This document shows positions 53,021 through 62,597 of a DNA stretch of 64,000 nt, piece after piece. The position numbers and the translations under genes are program-made. Within the stretch, counting starts at the first letter, position 1. Every line of letters begins with the position of its first letter. Where the stretch lies: NCBI GenBank assembly GCA_963662675.2, contig CAXXHP010000004.1:992001-1056000 (forward strand). The letters are read 5' to 3'. A model generated the notes under the pieces. The model was not told the origin of the DNA. It did not search any database and saw only the letters and a list, made by a program, of their open reading frames with translations. Origin of the DNA: G963662675 sp963662675 (GTDB taxonomy: Bacteria; Bacteroidota; Bacteroidia; Bacteroidales; Prolixibacteraceae).

Positions 53021-56000
53021 TTATTGAATATTGGTTTTCAATAGTTTTACAGGACCTAATAATCCTGAAGATTTTAAAGGAGATTCTGCCTGGTAAAAAG
53101 GCATCGCAGTGTAGGTTAATTTGTTTTTTACATCCGGCTGGGCATCACCAATAAGGCGGTTCACCCATAGATTGGCTATCTGTATCTTAATTTCATTTTT
53201 ATCTGGGTGAAGTGTATTTGTTATATCAACTTTAAATGGTTTTCTCCATGCAATACCTGCAGACTGACCGTTGACAAATACTTCTGCCATATTTTTCACA
53301 TCACCCAGATCAAGTATGATATTTGAGTTTTCATTTAACCATTCAGGTGAAACATTGATCGTTTTTGTGTATGTACCTAATCCTGAGAAGTATTTTATTC
53401 CTAAATCTTCACTCTCGTTCCAAGGAGTTAATTCCTCGAATGTTGCTTGTTCGGGTGCACCCCTGTCTTTTTGGAAATCAATTACCCATGGCCCTTCGAA
53501 TGTTGTAAGTACTGTTTCGTGTTTCTCTGGTAGAGTTATGGAGTTTTGCTTTGCATCATTTCTAAATACGATGAATTTTGCATCCTTGCCTTCGAGGTGC
53601 ACTTTTACTTTCGTATGCCCATTTTCAATAGAGTAGGATGCACCTTCAACTTTACCAGTTTCAGGATGCCAAATTTCAGGTGCTTTTCCTATAATACGAC
53701 AGATAACTTCCAGATCTTCTGTATTGTCACTTCTGTTATTTACCCAATAATAATCAACATCTCCATATTTTCTGTGGATATACAGCAGTTCTGATTCCGA
53801 TGATGTTTTTGTGTATGAAAAGTCTTTTCCAATACCTAAGATATTTAATGCCTCACCAATGGTTTTCCCACCATAAACAGCACCTTTCCCAACAGTATTA
53901 ACTCCATCCTGATTCGCCCAAAGTTCATTTGTAATTGCTGCAAATTCATCTTGGTTGTCACTCAAACTAGGTGTCATCAGTGGTTTATTTCCAACTACAA
54001 TGGCTCCTGCATTCACCATTTCTTTAATTTTCTTAAGCACAGGGAGGGTCATGCGCTCACAACTTTCATCCAAAGCTAAAAGCCTGTATTTCACTCCAGT
54101 TGATGTTGTAATTGCACCATTTTCAACAGAAAGCACATTGACCAGAGCGTCAGCATTCGTAAAGTCATAGTCATAACCTTCCGGAACTGGAGGTAAACTC
54201 ATCATATATTTTGCAGTGATATTATCATCCTCTCCATAGAAATAAATTACATCTGCCACAAAATCACCTTGCTGCATCATATAACAACTTCTGGCCAGGT
54301 AATCCATCCATGCCTTTGATTGTTCCGCCCATGTTTCATGTCTTGTAAACCATTGTCCATAGGGTCCTAACCCTAATCCGGGAATTTTATCATCAACCGG
54401 CTGATGTACCGAACAGTGGATTACGTAACGGTTTAGCCCGCTGGCAAGACCAACGTCAGTTACTGTTTTTAAATAATCAGGAGAATACCCCCAGGCCTTA
54501 CTTACAGCTGTTAAAGATTCGGCAGCAACATACTTAGGGCCATAGATATGAGAAACCGATGCAGATTCTTTAATATCAACAATATTGAAGTTGGCAACAT
54601 TTTCACCGAACATTGTTGGGCTTGGAGTCCATAATGCCGCCATTGGCACAGCAGCATTCTTTTTGATTTCCATGCCGTCTGCAACAAGGGCACGCCCAGC
54701 CTCATGAGCTTCAGAATAACGCCCCATGCCTCTTTCCTCTAATAATTCAGTAAGGAGATCATAGTGGTTCTGTGCAATCAATTCAGCAATTGTCCTGCGG
54801 AAATCCCATAGGAACTTATCGCTGGCTTCAGGGCTTTCAACAACATACCCAGAAAGGACAGGTAGCCATGGAATGATATCATAACCTCTTCTTTGAGTAA
54901 ATTCGGAGATCATATCATCAGTCCAGTTTTGCGTTCCGGCTTCCCAGCTATCAGTGATCATGAATTGCAGTCCTTTTTCGCCCATTAACCCATCTGTCGC
55001 ATCGGCATATTGATCCAAGTAGTTTGTGAAATAACTGCGTACATGTTCTGCACTCATTTTGTCAACCTCAAGCCCTGTCGCTTCGGGAGAAGCAGGACCA
55101 TTCTGTCTGCCTAAAAGTGAATAGCCATATCTTATTATCACCCATTCACCTTCAGGTGCATCCCATTCAATCTGACCATCTTCCTTCATTAAGGAAGTTA
55201 AATCAAATACGTCATTCTTATTAACTGCACCAGTTTGATCTGGCATAATTACATTTTCAAGATTAGTTGCAGCAACAAAACCTGATTTTTCTTCGAATTG
55301 GTTAACTCTTGCTCCTGTGCTTAATGTAAATTCAGCAACCTGTGCGTTATTTGAAGCATACACAAGCCTAAAATACTTAGCCTTTACTGGAGAAAATGCG
55401 ATTGTTTTTTGTGGAGCACCTCCATCAGGTATGTCAATAACCTTTGTATAATTAGTACCATCATCACTGGCTTCAAGCATTCTACTGCTGGTCATCTCAG
55501 AAGTTCCGGCTCCTGGACCAATCCGGATACCAGCACCACCTGTACTTACAATTCTTAGTGCTTGTATTTCAACAGGGTTATTGAATTTGTATTGTATCCA
55601 TGCCCTTTCGTTTGCTGTTAGATTAGTGGAATTGGTGAGATCATCATCGGTGAGATCATCTAAATTGAATTTACCACCACTGGAAGATATTTGAGGGTTT
55701 AAATCTTTTAATGAAATATCATTAGAAGGAACTTTAAATGCAATTACTGCTGCATCTGCATAGAATTGTGGTGTATCTTCTCTGGAACTTACTTCACCAT
55801 GTCTCTCTGTTCCTAAATTTTGAAATTGCCCAGTATTCGATGGAGGAGAAGGCAAAATACCGATGAATTTTTCGCCTCCCTTAACCCTTGTTTCGCTCCA
55901 TACATATTTTTTCATACCTTCTTCCGGTTTCACCCAGGGACCTCCACTTTCGCTCCAGCCAGGAGATCCTGCAATGCCCATTTCCAGACCAAGAGAATCG

Positions 56001-56338
56001 GCAAGTTGAGTCGTAAATTTAAATGCATCTTTCCACTCGGAGGTCATGTAGACAAGCCTGTTGTCAACAATTTGAGGAGTCGTTAACCCTGCATCGAAAT
56101 TTTGAAAGCCTCCAATGCCGATGCGTTTCATCCATTCCAGATCTTTCGTAATTCCATCTTTCGTAACATTGCCATTCATCCAATGCCACCAAACACGTGG
56201 TTTTGCTTCATCCGATGGATTTTGAAAACCGGCTTCTAGTTCTTGTCCATAGCTTCCAACTTTATTATTACAATTAATAAATAGCACACTTAAAACGACC
56301 AGTGTCATTACTTGAAGAATCTTGAACTTATTATACAT
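53021..56338 (-). CDS. GH106-type alpha-L-rhamnosidase (copy C)
   Basis: A 1105-residue lipoprotein (lipobox FINC), the first gene of the leftward PUL. It has KPRVWWHWMNGNVT, GIGGFQNFD, ITDSWEAG (about 464), SEAHEAGRA (about 546) and AAESLTA (about 608), and the C-terminal jelly roll (IILDLGDVKNMAEVFVNG). The discoidin-like insert is shorter than in copies A and B. Its promoter must lie in the 800-base gap upstream; TACATTTA at about 56384-56391 is one base off the -7 consensus. Different acid-site surroundings from copies A and B suggest a different linkage, which is inference. Confidence 0.9.
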   Translation of the reverse strand: MYNKFKILQVMTLVVLSVLFINCNNKVGSYGQELEAGFQNPSDEAKPRVWWHWMNGNVTKDGITKDLEWMKRIGIGGFQNFDAGLTTPQIVDNRLVYMTSEWKDAFKFTTQLADSLGLEMGIAGSPGWSESGGPWVKPEEGMKKYVWSETRVKGGEKFIGILPSPPSNTGQFQNLGTERHGEVSSREDTPQFYADAAVIAFKVPSNDISLKDLNPQISSSGGKFNLDDLTDDDLTNSTNLTANERAWIQYKFNNPVEIQALRIVSTGGAGIRIGPGAGTSEMTSSRMLEASDDGTNYTKVIDIPDGGAPQKTIAFSPVKAKYFRLVYASNNAQVAEFTLSTGARVNQFEEKSGFVAATNLENVIMPDQTGAVNKNDVFDLTSLMKEDGQIEWDAPEGEWVIIRYGYSLLGRQNGPASPEATGLEVDKMSAEHVRSYFTNYLDQYADATDGLMGEKGLQFMITDSWEAGTQNWTDDMISEFTQRRGYDIIPWLPVLSGYVVESPEASDKFLWDFRRTIAELIAQNHYDLLTELLEERGMGRYSEAHEAGRALVADGMEIKKNAAVPMAALWTPSPTMFGENVANFNIVDIKESASVSHIYGPKYVAAESLTAVSKAWGYSPDYLKTVTDVGLASGLNRYVIHCSVHQPVDDKIPGLGLGPYGQWFTRHETWAEQSKAWMDYLARSCYMMQQGDFVADVIYFYGEDDNITAKYMMSLPPVPEGYDYDFTNADALVNVLSVENGAITTSTGVKYRLLALDESCERMTLPVLKKIKEMVNAGAIVVGNKPLMTPSLSDNQDEFAAITNELWANQDGVNTVGKGAVYGGKTIGEALNILGIGKDFSYTKTSSESELLYIHRKYGDVDYYWVNNRSDNTEDLEVICRIIGKAPEIWHPETGKVEGASYSIENGHTKVKVHLEGKDAKFIVFRNDAKQNSITLPEKHETVLTTFEGPWVIDFQKDRGAPEQATFEELTPWNESEDLGIKYFSGLGTYTKTINVSPEWLNENSNIILDLGDVKNMAEVFVNGQSAGIAWRKPFKVDITNTLHPDKNEIKIQIANLWVNRLIGDAQPDVKNKLTYTAMPFYQAESPLKSSGLLGPVKLLKTNIQ

Positions 56339-57138
56339 ACTATCCTTATATCGATTTGATTAGCAATTATTCAACATAATAGAAACCTAAATGTATTCTT
56401 ATGGATAAAATGACATATACTCTTGTTTCAATTAAAATGCATGAAACTAATGACGATGCAGAATTGCCTCAACTCATGCCCCTTCTCCGCCAAATAAAAC
56501 CATAAGTATTTTTTGATCTTTCTAATGATCTGTAGCAAAACTATCTCTTAAACATGGGTTTGCAAATGCATAAAATGATCTTTAATTTGTACTTTATGAC
56601 ACAATAAACACGGAGGGAAAACAAACACAAATAATGCACACATAGCACTATTAAACAGATCATTACATGCATTACGAGACCATTACTAGCTAGTTACAGT
56701 TGCATTATATGACCATTACTAACTCTAGCCAGAGCACCTAGTTTTTTAAAGCGATTTCAATTAGAAAGACGACTTCAAAACAGCTCTTTGAGTGGCCTTG
56801 GGCAACACATCCCCTTCAACAAAACAATCAAGAACATCATGCTTGATATATAAAATAGGAATGAAATATCAGAAAGTACATTCAATTGCATTATTGGCTA
56901 CAAAACAAGCAGATACCCCTAAAGAAAAGGACTCGCAGATGAGTAAAAAAATGCGACTTTAAGCGATTTAAAGTATTTATTAAATCACAGTATATATTTT
57001 ATCAAAGGGAAAAAAAGAAGTTTACAAAAGCGGGGAAGACCACACTCAAGGAAACTATCTCAAGAGGATTTATAAATTACCAATAGCATCACCGAACAGA
57101 TATATGCTTTCACAATCAAAAAAACTATTAATGAGAAA
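56339..57138. other. Long intergenic region between PUL and regulator
   Basis: Eight hundred bases without a credible gene, between the regulator's stop and the first GH106. It holds the repeated elements at 56523-56533 and 56655-56721. No terminator of good quality is seen after the regulator, so read-through into the PUL is possible. No other structure was recognised from 56730 to 57138. Confidence 0.6.
56655..56721 (+). promoter_or_regulatory. Candidate operator: repeated GAYCATTAC elements
   Basis: GATCATTAC at 56658, GACCATTAC at 56678 and GACCATTAC at 56711. The last two lie in 21-base near-repeats (56668-56688 and 56701-56721, 18 of 21 identical) set 33 bases apart, about three helical turns. 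ACAGATCATTA at 56655-56665 has a perfect 11-base inverted copy at 56523-56533. The pattern suits a regulator that binds tandem sites; binding is not shown. Confidence 0.45.
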
Positions 57139-59730
57139 TTATGAAATTAATTGATCAATAATTTTAGGAAATTGTTCATTCCTTCTTATTTTATAAACAT
57201 TACAAAACTGCTCAAACACAGCACTTGCTTGCTTATAATTATTCTGAGCAACAAGTGACCTCAATTTATATCGTAGCGCATTTTCGTTAATCGGGTCATA
57301 TAACATTACCAAATCGGCAAGTTTTATTATTCTTTTAAAATCTTCATGAACAGAAGTCAGAGATAAATAATTAAGCACGATATCAACAATAGTATTACTA
57401 ATATCTGCCCTCAACGGCTCAAGCCAAACAAAAGACTCATCCTTAAACACTTCACCCTTAATTATTATCTTGTAAAAACGACTAAAAAACTCATTGTTTA
57501 TTTCACTCTTCTCTTTTACCAAAGCGAGAAAATCAACATAATCACAATGTGCATTATTCAAAAGCTCCAGAGACCACTTCCCTGATTCAAATTTAACGAC
57601 AATTCCATCCATGAGGGCAAGCACATTTCTCAACCTACTCATCGTTGCTCTTTTGGAATTTAATCCATCCTTTAGAACATCCGCGCCCCACAAAGAATCA
57701 ATTAACTCTTCATTTGTGATACCAGCACCGTCTTTATTTGATGAAACTAAAAGCACCAAAAATAGCTGTCTTACTTTTTTCGAAAATTTATTTGTGATAT
57801 TTTCACCATACTTACCATAAACTTTAAAGCCACCAAAAACCTGAACATAATTCTTAAAGCCAAGTTCAGAACCATTTTGGGGCTCATTTTTATTTTTTCT
57901 CAACTTATTGGCTCCTGTCCCGGGGGATTGTTTATTTTTCTTATTTGAATAAACAAGAGCAAGCACAAACAGCAAACACAACACAAGAACTAATACCAAG
58001 AGCTCTCTTTGATTGGCATACTTCTGAACCAACCCATAATCCACCAACTCATCAATATCCGTAGAACTAAGCATCAATATCTCATCATCACTCAAGGTCC
58101 TCGACCACACACAAAGGTCATCTATCTCGCCCTCCATATAAAGTAGCTCATGGAATCCCGCCCCAACAAATAGATTATCACTACCCTTATACGAAGGCCT
58201 GTTCAGAGCCTTCGCGTCCAACTTGCCGTTCACATACATTGCCTGCTCTCCTGTTGAGCTAAAATACCTCCACACAATATGATACCATTCCCCAGGATTA
58301 ATGACTGTTTCCCCACTCAAATCATTGTAATAAAAACTAAAAAAAGGTCTGTTTTCCCTGATCAGCAGATGCATGCCTTGTTGGTACAAACTATTTTTTG
58401 TTCCAAGAACACAGTAATCCCATTGAGGATTATATTCATCTATTTTAAGCCAGACTGAAATCGTAAAATCATGATCTTTAATCATCAATTTTTGAGGTTC
58501 GGGCATTTCTACATTACTCCTTTGGGTAAATACCGCCACCTCCCCCCGAATCGAATCAGTGACATATTCAATATTTTCAGCAATCCCATTATTTCTATTA
58601 GAAGAAACATCTGTTGCATTCCCCTCAAAATTATAGTAAACTTCGAGGTTATCATTTAGTCCCAAAACTTGCGAAGTAAACGACACGATGGTATCAGACG
58701 CAAACTCACTTATCGCAATTGACCGCGGAACAATTTCATAACCGGGACAATCAGGGGTCAGAACCATACTCCTACCCGGCTCAATAGGGAAACAAAAATT
58801 AGCATTTGTGAGACCACTCATGCCATACCAAGCCACCAATTCATCTTTCGAGTTGAGTTGTATTGTACCACTAGCCGACTTAAATGAACGCAAAACCACA
58901 ACAAACATCTGCTCAAGACCGTGATATTTTTCAAAAACAAAATTTGGCTTTTTCCCCGTTGTTCTCCACGCTTTTAGTATAAACTCAATTCCACCTGTAA
59001 TAATACTATTTAGGTTATCAAAAGAAATACTTCCCCTCGGCTGAATGACCAGCAAGTCACCTAAAGTGGCATCTGACAATTTTCTATTTTGAAATTCATT
59101 AAACAACAAAAGCTCTTTTTGCCCTTTCTCACCCAACCTCAATGACATTTCTTTAAAATCCAATTCTTCACCACCTGACAAATAAGACTCTGTTGCGTAA
59201 TTCCACACATAATGCATCCATGAAGGATTCCTTAAATCGTCCTTAATTGTAAATACAACCAACCGATCATTAGCCCTAATCATATCAGAGACTATCGGCC
59301 ATTCTTTTTGGACATTATTAAATAAGTATTCTGAGACATTCGAATTATCAAATACATCAATCAAGAACTCCAAGTCTACATCTGACTCATAATCGACAAA
59401 AAGCGTAAAAATCTTTTCTGGATTAGATTCAAGCACATTTTCAATATCAGAAACTACTTTTTCAAACAAGATAAATGAACCATCATAATTTCTAACAACT
59501 GGCAAGTTTTGTTTTTGATCAAATTCAATCAACAATTTAATCCCGTCAACATATTGATAACCGAAGTCATACAAAGAGTTTACATTTCCTTCTACAGAAT
59601 AGTCGAATATTCCAAAAACATTATCGCTATATGATTTCGAGGAACTAAAACCATCTTCTTGTGCAAAAACGGAGAACCCAACCAATAACACTTTTATAAA
59701 AGTCAATATTACCTTATAATTAAAACCCAT
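57139..59730 (-). CDS. Transmembrane regulator: PLC-like, LamG, TM and winged helix
   Basis: An 863-residue protein with a signal segment (MGFNYKVILTFIKVLLVGFSVFA). Residues about 37-290 follow the PI-PLC X pattern (QYVDGIKLLIEF, SDIENVLESNPEKIFTLFVD, WPIVSDMIRANDRLVVFT), but both catalytic His positions read otherwise (FDYSVEGN and VVRNYDGS). Residues 363-550 are LamG-like (FTISVWLKI, GEWYHIVWRY, VNGKLD, GEIDDLCVWSRTLSDDEI). A helix at 576-595 crosses the membrane. Residues 629-725 form an OmpR/SARP winged helix (FGGFKVYG, RQLFLVLLVSS, NSKRATMSRLRNVL), followed by a BTAD-like helical tail. I infer that the periplasmic part senses a ligand and the cytoplasmic part activates the PUL, which starts downstream on the same strand. 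ATG 59730 gives the signal peptide; ATG 59784 is possible. Confidence 0.8.
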   Translation of the reverse strand: MGFNYKVILTFIKVLLVGFSVFAQEDGFSSSKSYSDNVFGIFDYSVEGNVNSLYDFGYQYVDGIKLLIEFDQKQNLPVVRNYDGSFILFEKVVSDIENVLESNPEKIFTLFVDYESDVDLEFLIDVFDNSNVSEYLFNNVQKEWPIVSDMIRANDRLVVFTIKDDLRNPSWMHYVWNYATESYLSGGEELDFKEMSLRLGEKGQKELLLFNEFQNRKLSDATLGDLLVIQPRGSISFDNLNSIITGGIEFILKAWRTTGKKPNFVFEKYHGLEQMFVVVLRSFKSASGTIQLNSKDELVAWYGMSGLTNANFCFPIEPGRSMVLTPDCPGYEIVPRSIAISEFASDTIVSFTSQVLGLNDNLEVYYNFEGNATDVSSNRNNGIAENIEYVTDSIRGEVAVFTQRSNVEMPEPQKLMIKDHDFTISVWLKIDEYNPQWDYCVLGTKNSLYQQGMHLLIRENRPFFSFYYNDLSGETVINPGEWYHIVWRYFSSTGEQAMYVNGKLDAKALNRPSYKGSDNLFVGAGFHELLYMEGEIDDLCVWSRTLSDDEILMLSSTDIDELVDYGLVQKYANQRELLVLVLVLCLLFVLALVYSNKKNKQSPGTGANKLRKNKNEPQNGSELGFKNYVQVFGGFKVYGKYGENITNKFSKKVRQLFLVLLVSSNKDGAGITNEELIDSLWGADVLKDGLNSKRATMSRLRNVLALMDGIVVKFESGKWSLELLNNAHCDYVDFLALVKEKSEINNEFFSRFYKIIIKGEVFKDESFVWLEPLRADISNTIVDIVLNYLSLTSVHEDFKRIIKLADLVMLYDPINENALRYKLRSLVAQNNYKQASAVFEQFCNVYKIRRNEQFPKIIDQLIS

Positions 59731-59784
59731 ACGTTTTATCCTGCAACTATTTATTTTGAATTCAAAACACAGACAATCAGTCAT

Positions 59785-60135
59785 ATACTACAAACACAAA
59801 GAGACAAATCTATATTATTAAAAGTCACAATGTACAAATTTCGAACTTCTATCCTGAAATTTCATGTGATAATTATTAAATATTCGAAAGCAAATTTTTA
59901 TAATAAGACATACAAGGCCCAACGATATGAATTCGCTCAAGACACACAGAAAGCTATCCCCACCCGATTTGCAAGCAAAAATCACGTTAACTCAAGAACG
60001 AATATCCCTATTATTCAACTTTACACACACAATAACTAATCAATCCTACTTTTTCGGTTACAGTCAAGCCTATCAATATGCGAATGAATATTCAGGATAT
60101 GGAGCATTCTAGCATCACACGAACACATAAATATT
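59785..60135. other. Gap without recognisable gene
   Basis: AT-rich sequence upstream of the regulator with only short reading frames that have no family pattern. No promoter matching TTG-N19/20-TAnnTTTG was found by eye. Confidence 0.5.
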
Positions 60136-60169
60136 AAAAAGCACAGTACTTACTAAATCATGTGCTTTT
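60136..60169 (-). terminator. Terminator after the decayed reductase
   Basis: Stem AAAAGCACA/TGTGCTTTT (60137-60145 with 60161-60169), with a T run after it on the minus strand, 27 bases beyond the pseudogene's stop. It appears to be the intact terminator of the former gene. Confidence 0.6.
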
Positions 60170-60195
60170 CTCGTTTATAAAAACCTATTCTGTTT

Positions 60196-60490
60196 TCAAC
60201 CAAAGTTTATTTCTTTCTCAAAAACTCCAACAACCTCTTTTAAGTACTTAATAATCTCAATATGCTGAGGACAAGTTCTCACATTTTCCACATTCAATAC
60301 AATCAGACGCTTTTCTCACTATTCCTTGTTCTTCTTTTGTTAACGGAGTAAAATCCTGCACATAGCTGATATTGTCCAACAGTTGATCCATATTTGACAT
60401 TCCACTTAATACCACTTGTACGCCCTCAAGACTAGCAGCATATCGAATAGCTCATGACGGTGCAGACATGTCCGAATGATAATCTTTAAA
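60196..60490 (-). pseudogene. Aldo/keto reductase remnant, C-terminal part
   Basis: The minus strand reads AIRYAASLEGVQVVLSGMSN, then DNISYVQDFTPLTKEEQG and ASDCIECGKC, which match the C-terminus of ferredoxin-type aldo/keto reductases. Two lesions are visible: a TGA where the family has Trp (APS*AIRYAA) and an extra base between CIECGKC and the following CPQHIEIIKYLKEV. A TAA stands further upstream and the N-terminal two-thirds is missing. The remaining frame ends at 60196. It is a dead gene, next to an AraC regulator and alcohol dehydrogenase that often accompany such reductases. Confidence 0.8.
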
Positions 60491-60526
60491 ATGTTTTTAT
60501 ATGACATATAAAATGAGTGAGCGGAT

Positions 60527-60664
60527 TTAGCCAACACTTCTAATCTTATCATAGAAAGTTTTTATGTGTTTCAACATTGTTTCCAAAGAATCTTCCCCAT
60601 AACACAATTTCTCTACCGGACACCAATCGGTCTTATCTCGATTAATATTTACTATGTCTTCCAT
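60527..60664 (-). other. Possible gene remnant or 45-residue ORF
   Basis: A frame beginning MEDIVNINRDKTDW and ending YDKIRSVG. It resembles the tail of a longer protein, has no recognised family and lies beside the reductase pseudogene. I treat it as debris, not an established gene. From 60665 to 60948 nothing else is visible. Confidence 0.3.
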
Positions 60665-60948
60665 TTGTATATTAATCAAATGAGCTCACTCCACCACGAA
60701 TCACACACCGAGCAATACGCCATGTCAATTATTGCTATTACCAAAATTAAATTTGAGTCTAAAAATGTATGAAATAAAAGAAATCACAAACATAAATACA
60801 AAATTTTAAAATATAATTTAAAGATCACTACACACAATCCCATTTTTATACCATTTTCACTTATACGACAGAAAAAAAAGACAGGCACAGCTATTATTAA
60901 ATTTAGAACGATCTTATTCGCAGCACCCATCTTTTAGTTTGATTTTCT

Positions 60949-60956
60949 TAATTTTG
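60949..60956 (+). promoter_or_regulatory. Promoter -7 box at the AraC start
   Basis: TAATTTTG fits TAnnTTTG but ends only four bases before the ATG at 60961, which would give a leaderless transcript. No -33 TTG at the right spacing. Confidence 0.35.
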
Positions 60957-60960
60957 CAGC

Positions 60961-61839
60961 ATGGAGAACAAAACAATACGTACTGTATCAAAGTACAATG
61001 ATGAACTAAAACTGAAAGGGTTTAATGTCTTTCAGATAGACGAAGACAGCAAGGCTGCACGAATTTACAGCAGGAAAGACTTTTATAAAATTTGCCTAAC
61101 AACGGGCAAGAGTGTCATCCATTATGCCGACAAGAGTTTTGAGACCGAAGGCACAGTTTTGTTTTTTGGAAACCCGAACATACCTTATTCTTGGGAAACA
61201 CTTTCCTCTTCATATGTTGGTTACACCTGCCTCTTTTCCGAAGATTTCTTTAAGCTATCTGATCGTTCAGAAAGCTTTAAACAATCGCCCTTATTTAAGG
61301 TTGGCGGCACTCCCATTTTAACCATTAATAATGAACAAAGAGCGTTTTTAAACAGCATTTTTATTAAAATGACAGAAGAGCAGCAAACCAGCTACTCCTA
61401 TAAAGACGACCTTATACGCAATTACATCAACCTGATAATACATGAAGCTTTAAAGATACAGCCTTCCGAAAACTATTCGCGAAATAAAAATGCAGCTTCA
61501 CGTATTACAAATGTATTTCTGGAACTTCTAGAAAGGCAATTCCCCATTGAAAGTACGGACCACCCTTTACAGCTTAGAACTGCTCGTGATTATGCAAATC
61601 ACTTGGCGGTACATGTTAATTACCTCAATCGTTCGCTTAAAGAGATAACCGACAAATCAACAACTACCCTGATTAACGAAAGAATTGCAAGCGAAGCAAA
61701 AGCCATTTTGCAACATACCGATTGGAATATTGCTGACATTGCTTATGCTCTCGGCTTTGAATACCCCTCATATTTTAACAACTTCTTTAAAAGAATGACA
61801 GGAACAACGCCTAAATCAATGCGCACACAAGTGATTTGA
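60961..61839 (+). CDS. AraC-family transcriptional regulator
   Basis: A 292-residue cytoplasmic regulator with an N-terminal cupin-like sensor (about 1-170) and a C-terminal AraC double helix-turn-helix (LRTARDYANHLAVHVNYLNRSLKE, then NIADIAYALGFEYPSYFNNFFKRMTGTTPKSMR). It is followed by an acetyltransferase and an alcohol dehydrogenase in the same direction, with 104- and 87-base gaps, and probably controls them. The inducer is unknown. Confidence 0.93.
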   Translation: MENKTIRTVSKYNDELKLKGFNVFQIDEDSKAARIYSRKDFYKICLTTGKSVIHYADKSFETEGTVLFFGNPNIPYSWETLSSSYVGYTCLFSEDFFKLSDRSESFKQSPLFKVGGTPILTINNEQRAFLNSIFIKMTEEQQTSYSYKDDLIRNYINLIIHEALKIQPSENYSRNKNAASRITNVFLELLERQFPIESTDHPLQLRTARDYANHLAVHVNYLNRSLKEITDKSTTTLINERIASEAKAILQHTDWNIADIAYALGFEYPSYFNNFFKRMTGTTPKSMRTQVI

Positions 61840-61943
61840 AATTCATAATTTTTGGTTTGATTCTTATTACTATTCCTTATTCCGGTTTTTGTTCATTTGT
61901 ATTGTAATTTAGATAGTCAATAATCGCATGCAACACACTACAT

Positions 61944-62510
61944 ATGAGCAAAGTAGACAAAGACATTTTTAACAGGTTGCAAGCCGGAGAGTCAGTTCCC
62001 TTTAATGATCCTCAATATTCGAGGATATTCGAGATCGTTTCTCGAACCATTAAATTGTCTGCAATGCTAAATGCGTCTGACAGTATTGATAAGATAAGAG
62101 ATATCCTGAACGAGATAATCGGCACTCAACTTGACAAGAGTACAACTGTACTTGTTCCCTTTCACACCAATTTTGGACAATTCATTAAAATCGGCAAAAA
62201 TGTATTCGTCAATCACGACTGCACTTTTCTTGACTTGGGAGGAATTTCAATTGAAGATGACGTACTCATAGGACCAAAAGTAAGCCTGATAACTGAAAAT
62301 CATCCACTGGAACCTGCCAACCGGAAAAAACTTGAGGTAAAGCCTATTCTTATTAAACGAAATGCATGGATTGGTGCTGGTGCAATTATTCTTCCCGGAG
62401 TAACGGTTAGCGAAAATGCGGTTGTTGCAGCAGGTGCCGTAGTGTCAAAAGATGTTCCTGCCAATACTGTAGTTGGGGGAATTCCTGCCAAAATCATCAA
62501 AGAAATTTAG
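61944..62510 (+). CDS. Sugar O-acetyltransferase, left-handed beta-helix
   Basis: A 188-residue hexapeptide-repeat enzyme of the maltose/galactoside acetyltransferase type. The helix is seen in IKIGKNVFVNHDCTFLDLGG and later in WIGAGAIILPGVTVSENAVV, ending GGIPAKIIKEI; the catalytic His is in ITENHPLEP. It transfers acetyl from acetyl-CoA to a sugar or related hydroxyl compound; the acceptor is unknown. The N-terminus has the family's MAC-like helices. Confidence 0.9.
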   Translation: MSKVDKDIFNRLQAGESVPFNDPQYSRIFEIVSRTIKLSAMLNASDSIDKIRDILNEIIGTQLDKSTTVLVPFHTNFGQFIKIGKNVFVNHDCTFLDLGGISIEDDVLIGPKVSLITENHPLEPANRKKLEVKPILIKRNAWIGAGAIILPGVTVSENAVVAAGAVVSKDVPANTVVGGIPAKIIKEI

Positions 62511-62597
62511 AAATCAGAACATAAGTCTATTCAAGGAATAAAATAGCACGTACAACTGAAAAGTATTCAAATTTGAAAATAAAACAAAAAAGAAACG

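Noticed and set aside
56668..56721. CRISPR-like repeat
   Set aside because: Only two imperfect 21-base copies with a 12-base gap and no cas genes; a regulatory site fits better.
59830..60112. Short plus-strand frames upstream of the regulator
   Set aside because: No start signal, no family similarity and no conserved pattern; left as gap.
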